Source: Notamacropus eugenii
Lineage: Eukaryota; Chordata; Mammalia; Diprotodontia; Macropodidae
Direction of reading: 5' to 3'
Assembly (NCBI RefSeq): GCF_028372415.1
Contig: NC_092875.1
Location: 190,865,522-190,929,521 of the forward strand
DNA: 64,000 nucleotides
Positions 15,201-27,700 of this stretch are shown piece by piece. Positions within the stretch are counted from its first letter, which is position 1. Every line of letters starts with the position of its first letter. The notes beneath the pieces were generated by a model. That model was not told the DNA's origin. It did no database searches and saw only the letters and a list, made by a program, of their open reading frames with translations. The position numbers and the translations under genes are program-made.

Positions 15201-18200
15201 CCTCTCCTTACTTATCATGGATATTACTAAATTTCTACTTATCCGCAGCATATTAGCCATTTTTGTTCTGTTTTGTCTCCAGCCTAAAGAGCACTCACCT
15301 ATGCAAGTTACTTAATCTCTGTTTGCCTCAGTTTCCTCATCTGTAAAATGTGGTCAGTAATAGTACTTGACTTGCAGAATTGTTGTGAGAATAAAATGAG
15401 ATAATATTTGTAAAGTGCTTTGTAAACCTTAAAGTGATATGTGAATACTAGTTATTATTTTTATTACAGAAGCAAAAACAGTTGTTACTGTGCCTTCTTT
15501 CCACCACCCATAATTATTATCCATATACCCTAAGCAAGCAACTGTCCTTTCATGTCTTTTGTCCTCCCCTGCACAATAACTTTAAAAATTTTGGGTTTTT
15601 TTAGTCATCTTTTGATGTCCTTATCAGTCTCAATTGATTCTGAACCTCAGTACTACCGACATTTTTGTAGGATCATGCTACTTTTTTTCCCATTTATTTC
15701 CCATTACCTGCTGATGCTGCTGTCTTTTCCATAGGTCTCATTAAAACTTAGTTTGGTTGATGCATAAATTTCCAGCAGACTGTGAGCACCTTGAAACTGT
15801 TTTCATTTTGTCTTTGGATTCTTCATGTCCAGCACAGTGCCCAGGACATAGTAGGAGATTAAGGAATTGATCTGAATTGCACCCCCATTCATGTCATGAT
15901 CTCTCCTGTATATATCCCCTTCACTCTACTCATATCCTACCTTGGTACAGGGCTTTATTCCCTTGGGCCTGGACTCTTGCCATAGCGTACTTTCTCACCA
16001 GAGCTCCCTATTCTAGGATTACATATTTGGTCTTTAAGATCCATTGTGACCTGCCTCCTTCCTGTGACTCTGTGGTCCTGCTACACTGCCTACTTGCTGT
16101 TCTCTGACACGACCTTCCATTGGCATTAGTTGTTCTCTGTAGCTGAAATGCACTCCTTCTTCACTTCTACCTTCTGCCTTTCCTTAGACTTGCTCCAACT
16201 CTTCCTCTGCTCCCCAACCATCCCCTCATCCTCCCTTCAGACTGTCTTCCGTTTTCACTGTATGTGTTGTATGTACTTAGTTGCTTGTACATTGTCTCCC
16301 TCATTAGAATGTGAGCTCTGTGGGCAGGGACCTTGTTTTGGACTGCCTTTGTATTCCCAACTCCAAGCATGGTGTTTGGTGCTTGGGAACATGTTTAATA
16401 AACACTTATTGACTGGCACTGTATAGCTCCCTCTTTTCCTCTTCATTGTAGCTGTTTCTCTTTCTTTCTTCAGAGTTTCATTTTCAAGAGCATGACCCCA
16501 CTGGGCTGATTTGCCCAATAAAATTTTAGTGTATTGATTTCTACGTCCTTGCTGAACCCTTTGAAATCTTCTCTTCCAGAATCTAGGCTGCACATCAGAC
16601 TAAGATAAAGTCACTTCTTCTCAAGAGGAAAATAGGCTCAGATTTAGGGATTGTCTAATCTAGTGGTGTCCATACTTTTTTTTTTTATTACACATCTGTC
16701 AGTTAAATGGAATACACACTCCAGTTTATATGTATTCATTAGTTATGTACATGTATTAATGTGCTTATGTTTATATGTATATATGTCATATATATATATA
16801 CACATATACAAAATAGAAACTAAAGGATGACATTCAGAAAATATTTTTAAATAAATTTTTATTTTGTTAATGATATAAAACCTTTTTTGCTCTCATTAAA
16901 ATTAGTAATGGGAAAGCAATGTGATTGAATATACTTTAATAATTTTGAAAAATCCTGATTTAAGACATTAATGATACTGTGACTCAAATGTCTAGTTTTA
17001 AGGTCTGTTTATTTTTATGCTTAGTCTCACAGAGATACATAGATTGAGGGAACAAGTGTATCATTGATTGTACCTGCCAAATCATAGTACTCACTTTTTA
17101 GTCTCATTTACAAATTATTATAAAGGTTGTTGTTAAAGTACAGTTAGTAAATTTCTATCTTCTCTAGGGTCAATAATAATATTTATGTACACCATTTTTT
17201 TTTTTTTGAGACTGGGTTTTCCTATCTTCTGGTCCAGAAGTACAACACTCACAAAAGTCTTACAGGCTTTGACACAAAGAAGCTTTGACCTGCTTCATTT
17301 CTGACCTGGGCCAGTTGAGCCCTTCTTAAGGAAACCTAAGGGTCCCCTACACCACCTGGGAATTCACAGTTTTGGTGCTGGAATTAATGAAGTTGCCAAA
17401 TTGGTTTCTACTCTGCTGCAGCTTAGAACTCTCAGTGAACTCAAGCATTCCACCAGCCTCAACTTGCCCCAGTAGCAGAGATTACAGGTGTGTACTACCA
17501 TACCCAATGAATTTTTATATTTTTGACATTTAGGTTCAAAACCCACTGAAACTGGAAGATTTTTTTTAAATAGGTTAGAAAAAATTATTTCCAAATTTTT
17601 TAATGTACAGGTCTGAGAATTTTTATGGTGACCACATTTTACATCATTTTCAACAAAAACTTAATTTTTGAACATTTTTTTAGTTTTAATAGCTTTATAC
17701 TATCAATAGCTTAGAAGCTAGGATGAAGTATAGTAAATATAAAGCCATATTTCAAATAATCTTAAAAATTCTTAATCTTTCCTCGGACTTCTTTTAGTTG
17801 TGAGTTCCTTGAGGGCAGGGACTATCTTTTGCCTCTTTCTGTATTCCTAATGGTTACTACAGTGGTTGGCATTGGTGCTTAATAAATATGGATCAGATTC
17901 ACTTCTTCTTGTATCTGATTAGAGTAGCATTGCTTTTATCTTGTAATATGAAGGGTTCTTAATAGGAACAGAGATATTAGCTTTGGAATTTTCTTGTTGC
18001 TCCCTTGTCTTGTGTTTTAAGCCATGTGCCAGATGATATTATTGTGAATCTTTTCTCTACAATGATACAACATCCGTAGTTTCGTGATACACATGATGAA
18101 ACAGGACACACTGTTGAGAATCAGTGCCTTGAGGATTTAATTTCTTTCATAGGAAATCATCAACTTTAGCAGTGCTCCCTCTCAACTACTTCTGGCAGAA

Positions 18201-21200
18201 TCGTTTCTGCCCACATGAATCACCAGGAGTTAAGAAATAGTATTTTGGTTTGAAAACCTGCTGTCAAGAAAATATGATCAGAATCAAGATACCAGACTTT
18301 TAGCACTTTCCCTACAACTAACATAGGGAAAGATAGGGTAGTTTGTAATTTTCCCTCCTTTGGTTTTAGAAGTTTGGATTTGATTTTAATTTTGGAAGTA
18401 TCTGACTTTTAGGGTCTGTGTAACTATTAGTGCTGTACTCATTTCTATGAGTAACTTTTTCACACACTTCAGAATGTTCTCCAATATGCACTCTCCATTT
18501 CCGTCAGTACTGTTCTTGAGACTTGCCAAATTTTTTATGATGTGTTGCTGCCTGGAATACTCTTCCTATGGGCCTGTCTAAATACTGTCTGTCCTTAAAA
18601 GCCTGCTATAGGTGTTTCACCTCACATTTTGATTCTCCTCAGATCTGATTTTCCTTCTGTGAATTCTTATTTTACATAACCATTATTACCCAGTTTAGTA
18701 TTTCTTCATTCTTCAGTCATTTCTTGTATTAATAACTGTAAGCTCTTGGAGGGCAGGGAATACTGCTAAATTATTTATATCCCTCAAATTGGTTGGGTGG
18801 TGGTAAGAATTCAGTAAATATTGCATTGGTCTAAATATAGACCACCTCAAAGATTTCTGAAATGAAAATATATGTGTATATGTATGTAAATACACACATA
18901 TACTCTGAAAAAAAGTAACAATTTTAAATTATATTTAAGTTTTATAGGAGTCAGATTTGGGGATGGGAGGATTATGGTTTATATATATATTTATAAATAA
19001 AATCAACAATACTTGATTTTATTTAATCATACATTTCAGTGGAAGAGATAGTATGCTAAGGAGGCTCTGTCCTTATACTGTGCATGAACTTTTTTATTTT
19101 CCCTCTTCTGATTCTAAAATCATAAAAGTATTATAAATCTAGTTATAAATTTCTTCGAGCATTTGTTACTCATCTGCTATATGTGTATTCATTGGCTTTT
19201 TTTCATTAAATTTTATTTTTTGCAATAAAAAAAAATTTTCTCTCCCACCCACCCAACTCTTCACCACTGGGGGAAAAAACCCTGAAAAATAAAACCTTTT
19301 TAATAAATATACATAGACAAGCAAGACACATAGTCCATGTCCAGATATATGTGTGTGTTTGTATATCTGTATATGTGTGTATACACAATAAGCACATATA
19401 TGCCTTATTCTGTATTCTGAGTCCTTCCTTTGTCCAAGAGTTGGGTAGTATGGAGGGATCCCTGAACTTGTTTTCTTGACTTACCCTATTTTCCAGAGAT
19501 GAAGACCTCCACCCTAAATTAGCATAACAGTGATCTTTTGCAACTGAACTTATTCAAGTCACCTACAATCCTGGCCCCAGCCAGCCTACTCAGACTGATA
19601 AACTGTAGCTGGGACACTTTTAGATAAGCAAAACATCCTCCCTCCACGGTCTGATGTTCCTAAGCCCTCCTGCTCCCTATCACTTCCTGTCCCCTACTGC
19701 TCCCTTTCTTTTGCCATGTGGGAGGGAATTGCTCTCCATTCCTCTCATGAGACCCCTTGTCACCCCATAAATATCCAAGGCCTTGTCTATATCCTGGGCT
19801 TCTTGGTATAAGGTGTTCCTATATGCATGTGCCTTTCTCTGGTAATAAATTATTACCCATGTCTTGTGGAGTTATGACTTTTGAGTAACAGTAGCATGTT
19901 TCACTGCAAGTTCTCTGGAATCATAGATGGTCATTTTATTGATCAGAGTTCTTAAGGTTTTCAAAGTTGTTTTTTACAGTGTTGTTATTATATAATTTTT
20001 TTTCTTGCTTCTGCTCACTTTACTCTGCATTAGTTCACCTGAGCTTTCCCAGGTTTTTCTGAAACCATCCCCTTCATCATTTCTTATGGCACAGTGTTAT
20101 TTTATTCCGTTCATACACCATAAGTTGTTCAGTCATTCCTCAATTGATGGGCACCTCCTTAGATCCTAGTTCTTTGCTACTATAAAGAAGAGGTTCCCTA
20201 AATGTATTTATGCATATAGATTCTTTTCCTGTTTCTTTGATCTCTTTGAGGTATAATAGTGTTATTGATAGATGAGTAGTTATGTAGAGTTGAGTAACTT
20301 TGATGGAGAAGTTTCAAATTGCTCTACACAGTGCCATAATATATCAATATGCTTGTTTCCCTGCAACCTGACATTTATTATTTTCTTTTTTGTCATAATT
20401 GCTAACATAATTGAATGTTAGCTAATTAATGGCATTAATTTGCTTTTCGCTTTTAGTGATTCAGAACATTTTTTCTTATGGCTATCGACAGCTTGAATTT
20501 GTTTAGCAAATTGCCTGTTCATATCCTTCGGCCATTGATGAGTTCATTGTTGTGTTTTCCACAGGTCTTAGTCACCATACCTCTGTCCTTGCTCCAGAAA
20601 GGTGCTATTCAATTTAATCCACCATTGCCTGAGAGGAAGACAAAAGCCATCAACAGCTTAGGAGCAGGAATCATTGAAAAGGTAATTTAGATGACTTTGG
20701 TCAGTAGTTGCTTTGTGAGATGTTTCAGTGTACTCTAGATCATGCTGGTCCTCATTTTTCCTCATGGATGCATTCCTGGAGGGCAGGGGGCTCAGAATTC
20801 ACTGTGGATTATAAAATAGTTAATAGTTGGGCATAAGGTACCTGTTGGAGTGGTTCTCCTAAAAGAGCCATTGGATGTTGAACCAGTATGACCACAGATT
20901 CATAGCACAAGGTGTTGGCAGGTGTTGGATCAGGTCTCTAGGGGAGCCCACTTTGTGTCATAAGTAAAACAAGATTTTCCACGATGGAACAACATGATGA
21001 AAACAGGACCTAGTATCTTGGATGTAGGCATTTAATAAATCTTTATAGAATTGCATATGTTAATGTACTAGTAAAAAAAAAAAAGACAAGATATGTACTC
21101 CAAAGTTTTAAAATTTAGAAGCATTAGTTTAAAAGAGCCCCTTATTTACTTCTTTGTAATAATTACTCCAAGTTAAAATTGAAAGGAGATGGGTAGAGAG

Positions 21201-21730
21201 TTGATGATAAATAAATAGCTGATAAAAAATAAACTTTGCCAAATGAATATGATTGAACATCATAAGATCATTAATCTAAAGCACAGAAGCCATCCAGTAA
21301 TATAGCTGCCTCATTTTATTATATGTGAAGAAGCTGAAGCCCAGAAAGGTTAATCAGCCAGTCAGTAAACTAAGTACCTGCTATCTTCCAGGCATTATGT
21401 TAGGTGATAGGGTTACAAAAAGAGGCAAAAGATGGTCCTTGCCCTCAAGGAGCTTACAAGAGTCTGATGGGGTAAATAAATGCATACAGATATATAAATA
21501 CATATAAATAAGTATATATGTATGTACACAAAGCAAGCTATATACAGGGAATAATTAATAGAAGGGAGGCACTAGAATTAAGAGAGGCTAGGAAAGGCTT
21601 CCATAAAAAAATGGGATTTGAGGTGGAACTTGGTAGGAAGCCAGGGAATCCAGTAGGTGAAGTTGGAGGAGAGAGTTTTATGAATGCAGGACTACCAGAG
21701 AAAATGCCCAGAGCCAGGAGATGGGAGTGG

Positions 21731-21778
<48 letters not shown>

Positions 21779-24700
21779 GTGTCCGTGTCCGTCCATGTGT
21801 CTGTGTGTGTGTGTTAACCAGGACCCTAGTGTCACTGGATTGAACAGTATATGCTGGATAGTAGGGTATAACAACATTGGAAAGGGGTAGGGTAGGTTAT
21901 GAAGGACTTTGAATGCCAGAGGATCTTGTATTTGATCCTGGAGGCAATAGGGAGCCACTGGGACTTAATTGAGTAGGAGAGTAACATGGTCAGACTTTGC
22001 TTTAGGAAAATCACTTTGGCGGCTGAATGGAGAATGGACTGCAATGGGGAAAGACTGAGGCAGGCAAACCCACCAGGTGATGAGGGTCTGCACCAGCGGT
22101 GTGGCAGTGTCAGAGAAGAGGGCATATTGCAAAGGGGGGATGTTGCAAAGGTGAAACTGACAGGACTTGGCAGCTGATTAGGTATGGAAGGTGAGAGGTA
22201 GTGAGAAGATGAGGATGATTCCTAGCTTGTGAGCCTGAGGGACAGTGAGAGTGGTGTTATCCTCTATGGTAATAGGGAAGGTGGGAGGTAGGGAGGGTTA
22301 GGGGAAAAGATAATGAGTTCTATTTTAGACATGTTTAGTTTAATATGTACTGGATGTGATAGTTTGAGATGTTTGAAAGGCAGTTGGAGATGCAAGTATG
22401 GCAGAATAGGTAGATTTTAATATCATTAGCAGAGAGATAGCAATAAAATCCATAGGAGTTGATGAGATCTCTCTAGAGGGAGGAGAAAAGAGGACCCAGG
22501 ACAGAACCCTAAGGGACACTAAGAATGGAGCATCCAGCAAAGGAGACTGTGAAAGAGTGGTCAAGTAGGAGGGAGGAGAACCAGGAGAGAAATATGGTGC
22601 CCCAAAAGCCAAGAGAGAAGAAGGTATCAAGGAAGAAGAGAGTGACCAACAGTGTCAGAGGCAGCAGAGAGGTCAAGGAAAATGAATATTGAGAAAAAGC
22701 CATTGGATCTGGCAACTAAAAAATAATTGGTTTACTTGGGAGAGAACAATTTTCAGCGGAATGATAAGGTTGGAAGCCAGATTATAAGGGGTAAGGAGTG
22801 AGAGGAGAGGAAGAGGGGTACATATTGTAGACAGCCTCTGTAAGGAGCTTAGCTACAAAAAAAATAAGAGCTATATAGGATGGTAGTTAGGGTTGGAAAG
22901 AGTGAGGGTTTCTTCAGGATGGTAAAGACATGGGCGTGTATGTAGGCAATAAGCAGTAAGCCAGTAGAGATGGAAAATGGGTGCTAGAGTGGGGATAATG
23001 CAAGGGTGGGGGTGGTAATTTGTTGGAGGAGATGGGATGGAACAGGATCACTTGAACAAGTAGAGGGCTTAGCCTTGGTAAGGAGTAAGAACATTTTCTC
23101 ATGTGAAATGGGCAAAGGAAATGAGAATGGCAGAAGGCACCTGAGTGAGTCGTAGGTGATAAGAAGGGGCTCATGCTGAAAGGCCTCAATTTTTTCTGTA
23201 AAATATAAGACAAGGTTCTTTACTGAGAGAGAAGGGGGAAAGTCCTGAAGAGCAGTTGTAGAAAGTAGGATAGTGACTTGATAAGTGAAGGGGTGGTATT
23301 GCTATGAGGGCCCATTTGATGCTATATCATGTAAATTTGTAATGGATTTAGTCAGAATGGTTGTGTGATTTTCTCTGCTTTTATTCAGCATGTTTGTAGG
23401 AGCAAAGGCAGTGAACAGTGGGAGTGATCCAAGGCTGAGACTTGGCGAGGTGATGTGAAAAAGCAGTGAAAGTCAGTATAGAGTTGAATTGCCTATGGTC
23501 ACACAAGTAATAGTCATCAGAATTGTCCAAAAAAAGCCCAAAAGAATATCCATAAAGCAAGAGGTAGAAAGCTAGCCAAGATGTCTATGGCTTTTGAGAC
23601 AATAATTAGCAATTCTGATCTCTGCTAAAGAGCAAAGCAGCAAGACATAGTGGGTAGAGATATTGATTCAAAGACTTGGGTTCAAGTTCTACCACTGATG
23701 CTTAACTGCCTGCGTGAGCCTAGGTAAGCCACTTAAACCTTTTGGTGCTCTAGGCATTGCTCCAAGATAAGTTTCAGAGAAGATGCCTATTTGCACTGAT
23801 AGAAGGACTTTTCTAATTTTAGACTTCCTTCTACTAATGAAGTCATAGATCTAGTTCCTACCACTAATAATAGTTGACTCACATTACATAGTACTTACTC
23901 TAAGGTTTATAAAACTGTAACAATACTGTGGGATTGATAAAGAATTATCTGTTTTTACAGATAAGGAAACTCAGGGCCCAGGGATTAAGTGGCTGTTTAT
24001 GCTCATACAGCTAATACATATAAAATTTGTGACTCAGAACCAGCATTTTTTTTTTTTACCATACTGCAATTGGGATAGATAAGCCTCATTTCTTTCAGTC
24101 TTTGATTTTACCACTTAAATTTGTAACTAGTATAGACCTATATATTTGACTTTGAGGCTTCTTTGATTTCCACAAATGTCCAAGTAGACAAAGGCCATGT
24201 ATGTGATCACATACAGCTTGTATGTGGCTGTGTGTATTAAAAGATTTCAATTTATGGAAACCTTTAAAATGAGGTTGGCAGGAATTCTTGTGTTCTAAAG
24301 GATTTATGATTTCATTGATGTTGGTATTACTTTCATCGATGCAGACTATAATGCTTGTTATAAGCTTGTGCATTCTCTTTGACACATTTATGTCTTCCAA
24401 AAAGCTATCCCCAAGGATAATTTATCCTATCCAACATACTGGGAGACTTCCTCAGTTTCTTATGACATCAGGAGGACATCTGTGAAGTTTGTTACATAAT
24501 AAACCTATCTTCCTTTTTGGCCATTTTTTTTTTTTGATGACATATCTAGGAGTACCACTCATACTTAAGACTAAGGGATACCTTGTTTTAGCATCACCTC
24601 CCTTCCCTAAACCTTGATACTGAAGACTGCCACTATGAGACTGTCATGTCAAAAGGGAAGATGCTTATATGTGAGGAATGACTACCTTAACAGTTTGAAT

Positions 24701-27700
24701 TAAGACAAACTTTTTTTCCCACTCTTCAGATTGCCTTGGAATTTCCTTATAGATTTTGGGACAATAAGATTCAAGGTGCTGATTTTTTTGGCCATGTTCC
24801 TCCTTGTTCCAGCAAACGTGGACTCTTTGCTGTATTTTATGATATGGATCCTCAGGTAAGAGTTTCATGTAATGTGGTTTTCCAGCCTAAGATCTGGTTT
24901 GATTACTGCCCATATGCCAAGCCCAAACACTGTTTATGTAAAAAATAAAAGAAACATTACTTAGGTATTTGCATCCTAAGGGGAAATCTATTTCTTTATG
25001 GGAAAAGAGCTCTAACATTCAGCCTGATTTTCCTAGAGTGAAAGATTTTCACTCAAAGTGAAAATGAGAATTTTGGGAACAGTATATTTATTTCAGGTCA
25101 GTTAGAAATTACTTGTCAAAATACTGCCATGGTGCTCAAATCATTAGTACTTTAAACATCCACAAGGGTACTTGGTGAGCTGGTCCAAAATACAATAATC
25201 TTGTCTAGGTGAGATTTTGACTGGAGGGTTAAAAAGGAACGTTGGGATTAGGAAGGGTTGGATAGGAGAACATAGTGACCCATGTTGCATATCTCTGCAG
25301 ATGCCTAAATAGGTGTGAAATCGGGTAAAAAAATGGATTGGCAAGTGGAAAAAAGCAGGAAAAATAATTTTGAGGGAAGGAAAAACCCTTATATGGGGGG
25401 GGGAAACCCCTTTTTTCAGCTTGGAATAGCAAGTGAGAAAGAAGATGCTTAGTTTTTGAAAACAAGTTTTCTGATATTTTTTAGGGTAAATACAGTGTTT
25501 TGATGTCAGTCATTACTGGAGAGGCTGTAGCATCCATTAAGAACCTGGATGACAAACAAGTCCTACAACAGTGCATGGCTGCGCTCCGGGAACTATTCAA
25601 AGAGCAGGTAAGACTTTAAAATGAGAAAGACATGGCATCTACTAATTTGTTCCTCCTTATAAGACTAAAACTGGTCAGCAGGGATGAGAATGAAAGAGTA
25701 TTCTTCATGCATTATTCTTCACTGTTTTCCTAAATTTTACTTTTCTTTTCACTACCTGATGTTGGCTAGAAATTGGTGATTCACCCTGTTGTATCCCTCC
25801 TTTTCTGTGGTTATCTTAGGGCTTTCTTCTGTCTAAAATTTGAAGGCTCCAACATGTCGCTTTGTATTAAGGATTGTATACAATTCTTCAAACTTGAGCA
25901 AACTTACAGCCATGGTTTCCTTTAAAAGAATATGGTCTACAGCATTATAGTAATCATAGGTTAACTTTCAGATTTAAAAGGGACCTTCGATATTGTGTTG
26001 GCCACCCATCTCATTTTACCCTTAAAGAGAATTGAGACACAGATGGGAAATGACTTGCTTCAGGTTGCATAGGTAGCAAAGTAGTAGAACCAGGATTTCA
26101 ACCCAGGTCTTCTGATGCCAATTTTAGTGCCTTCTGCAATGTGATGTGCACTAATATCAGGTATACCATTTTCCCCCTAAAAAGAATTCAATTTCACCAC
26201 CTCCAGAAAGCTTCAAGTGATGTATACATTTCAACTGAATAATACAGGAGTTTCAGGAGATGCATAGATGTCAAAATCAATATTTATCTTAACATATGAG
26301 GCAGCCATGAAAATGTAAAGTGATTTATCTGAGGTCACATGAGTTACAGATAGAATCCAGCTGTCAGGGATACCTTTGCAGATATATTGCTTATATTAGA
26401 ATTTCTTGGCAGTTACTAAGTCTTGAATTTTCTGCATCCATAGCATTTCTTGCATCCTTCCCCTTCTCTCCAGTTACATGGCCACAACCCTAGTTCAAAC
26501 CTTCACCAGCTTTTAACTAAACTGGAGCAGTCGCCTCCTAATTTGGACTCCTCACTCCCTTCTCTACCTTCTCCAAGTCATCCTTCATGCAAATTTACTA
26601 TTCTTAAAGCACAGGCCCATAGCAGTTCTTTGCTAAAATAGTTCCTGTGGCTCTGTATTGTCTCTAGGCTAAAATAAAAAGACCTTTGTCATTTAAACTT
26701 CATTCAGCCTGGTTCCAACTTACCTTTCAGGACTTTTCCCCTCATTACTCTTTTTCACCTATTTTGCATTGCAGCTGTCTGTTCCTCTTATCACTCCATC
26801 TTCAGCCTTGGTGCCATTTTTTAGGTTTTCTCCCATGCCTGGAATGTGCATACCTTCCTCACCACCATTTGTTGGAATCCCCATATCCTTCAAGGTTCCT
26901 GTCAGGTATCTCTTCTTACAGGAGGCCTTTATTGACACCCTTGTCAGTGCACTCCTCCAAATCCTTTGTATTAACTTTTCTATGTACATGTCATACATCT
27001 CCACTCCCTCACCTCCTGCCAACAGAACACAAGCTTCTTGAGGGCAGGTCTGAATCCTTTTCCGTCCTTTATATCTCTAGCACCTACCAAAGTGCCTCCT
27101 AATAAAGACTTATTAAATTAGGTTTTTGCATTTTCTCCAAGTGTTCCCTAACTTATGAATGGGTTTTATTTCAAAAGTTCTAAGTTGTTTAGAATTTGAA
27201 AATTTTTTCCATATGGAAAAAATGTTACAAAGCATGGCTAACCATGCAAGCTAGCCCACAAAAGCCTTTTCAAAAAGCCCATCATGTACATAAAGTATAA
27301 CACTAGTCATAAAATTTAAAGCTAGAAGGGACAGTGGAGGTCTAGTCCAATTCTTAGTTTATATGAGGAAACACTCCTAGAGAGGGCTAATGATTTGTCC
27401 AAAATCACATAGTAGCAGAGTCAAGATTAGACCATTGGCCACTAAACTTCTCATGCTAGTAGCTTTTCTAATAGTATTTTATCATCTCACCATCCTTTAT
27501 AAGATTTCTATAGAAAAATGCATTCAAAAATTCTAATTTAGGATATCTGGAAGCCTGTCCCTTCAACCCCTCCACCTTCTTTCCCTTTACAAGCTTGTAG
27601 AAACTGAAACTCTCCCATTTTCAAGTGGTGACTCTCATCCTGGGATCTGATATGGTTGGACATAGAAGGGATGGGAATTTAACTGTCTTTAGGTATGTTT

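Noticed and set aside
17195..17509. Alu-like SINE
   Set aside because: The central S-domain of 7SL is present, which Alu elements lack; a 7SL pseudogene fits better.
26686..27102. 138-codon ORF
   Set aside because: Falls inside an L2 3' region and reads the L2 sequence in a non-native frame.
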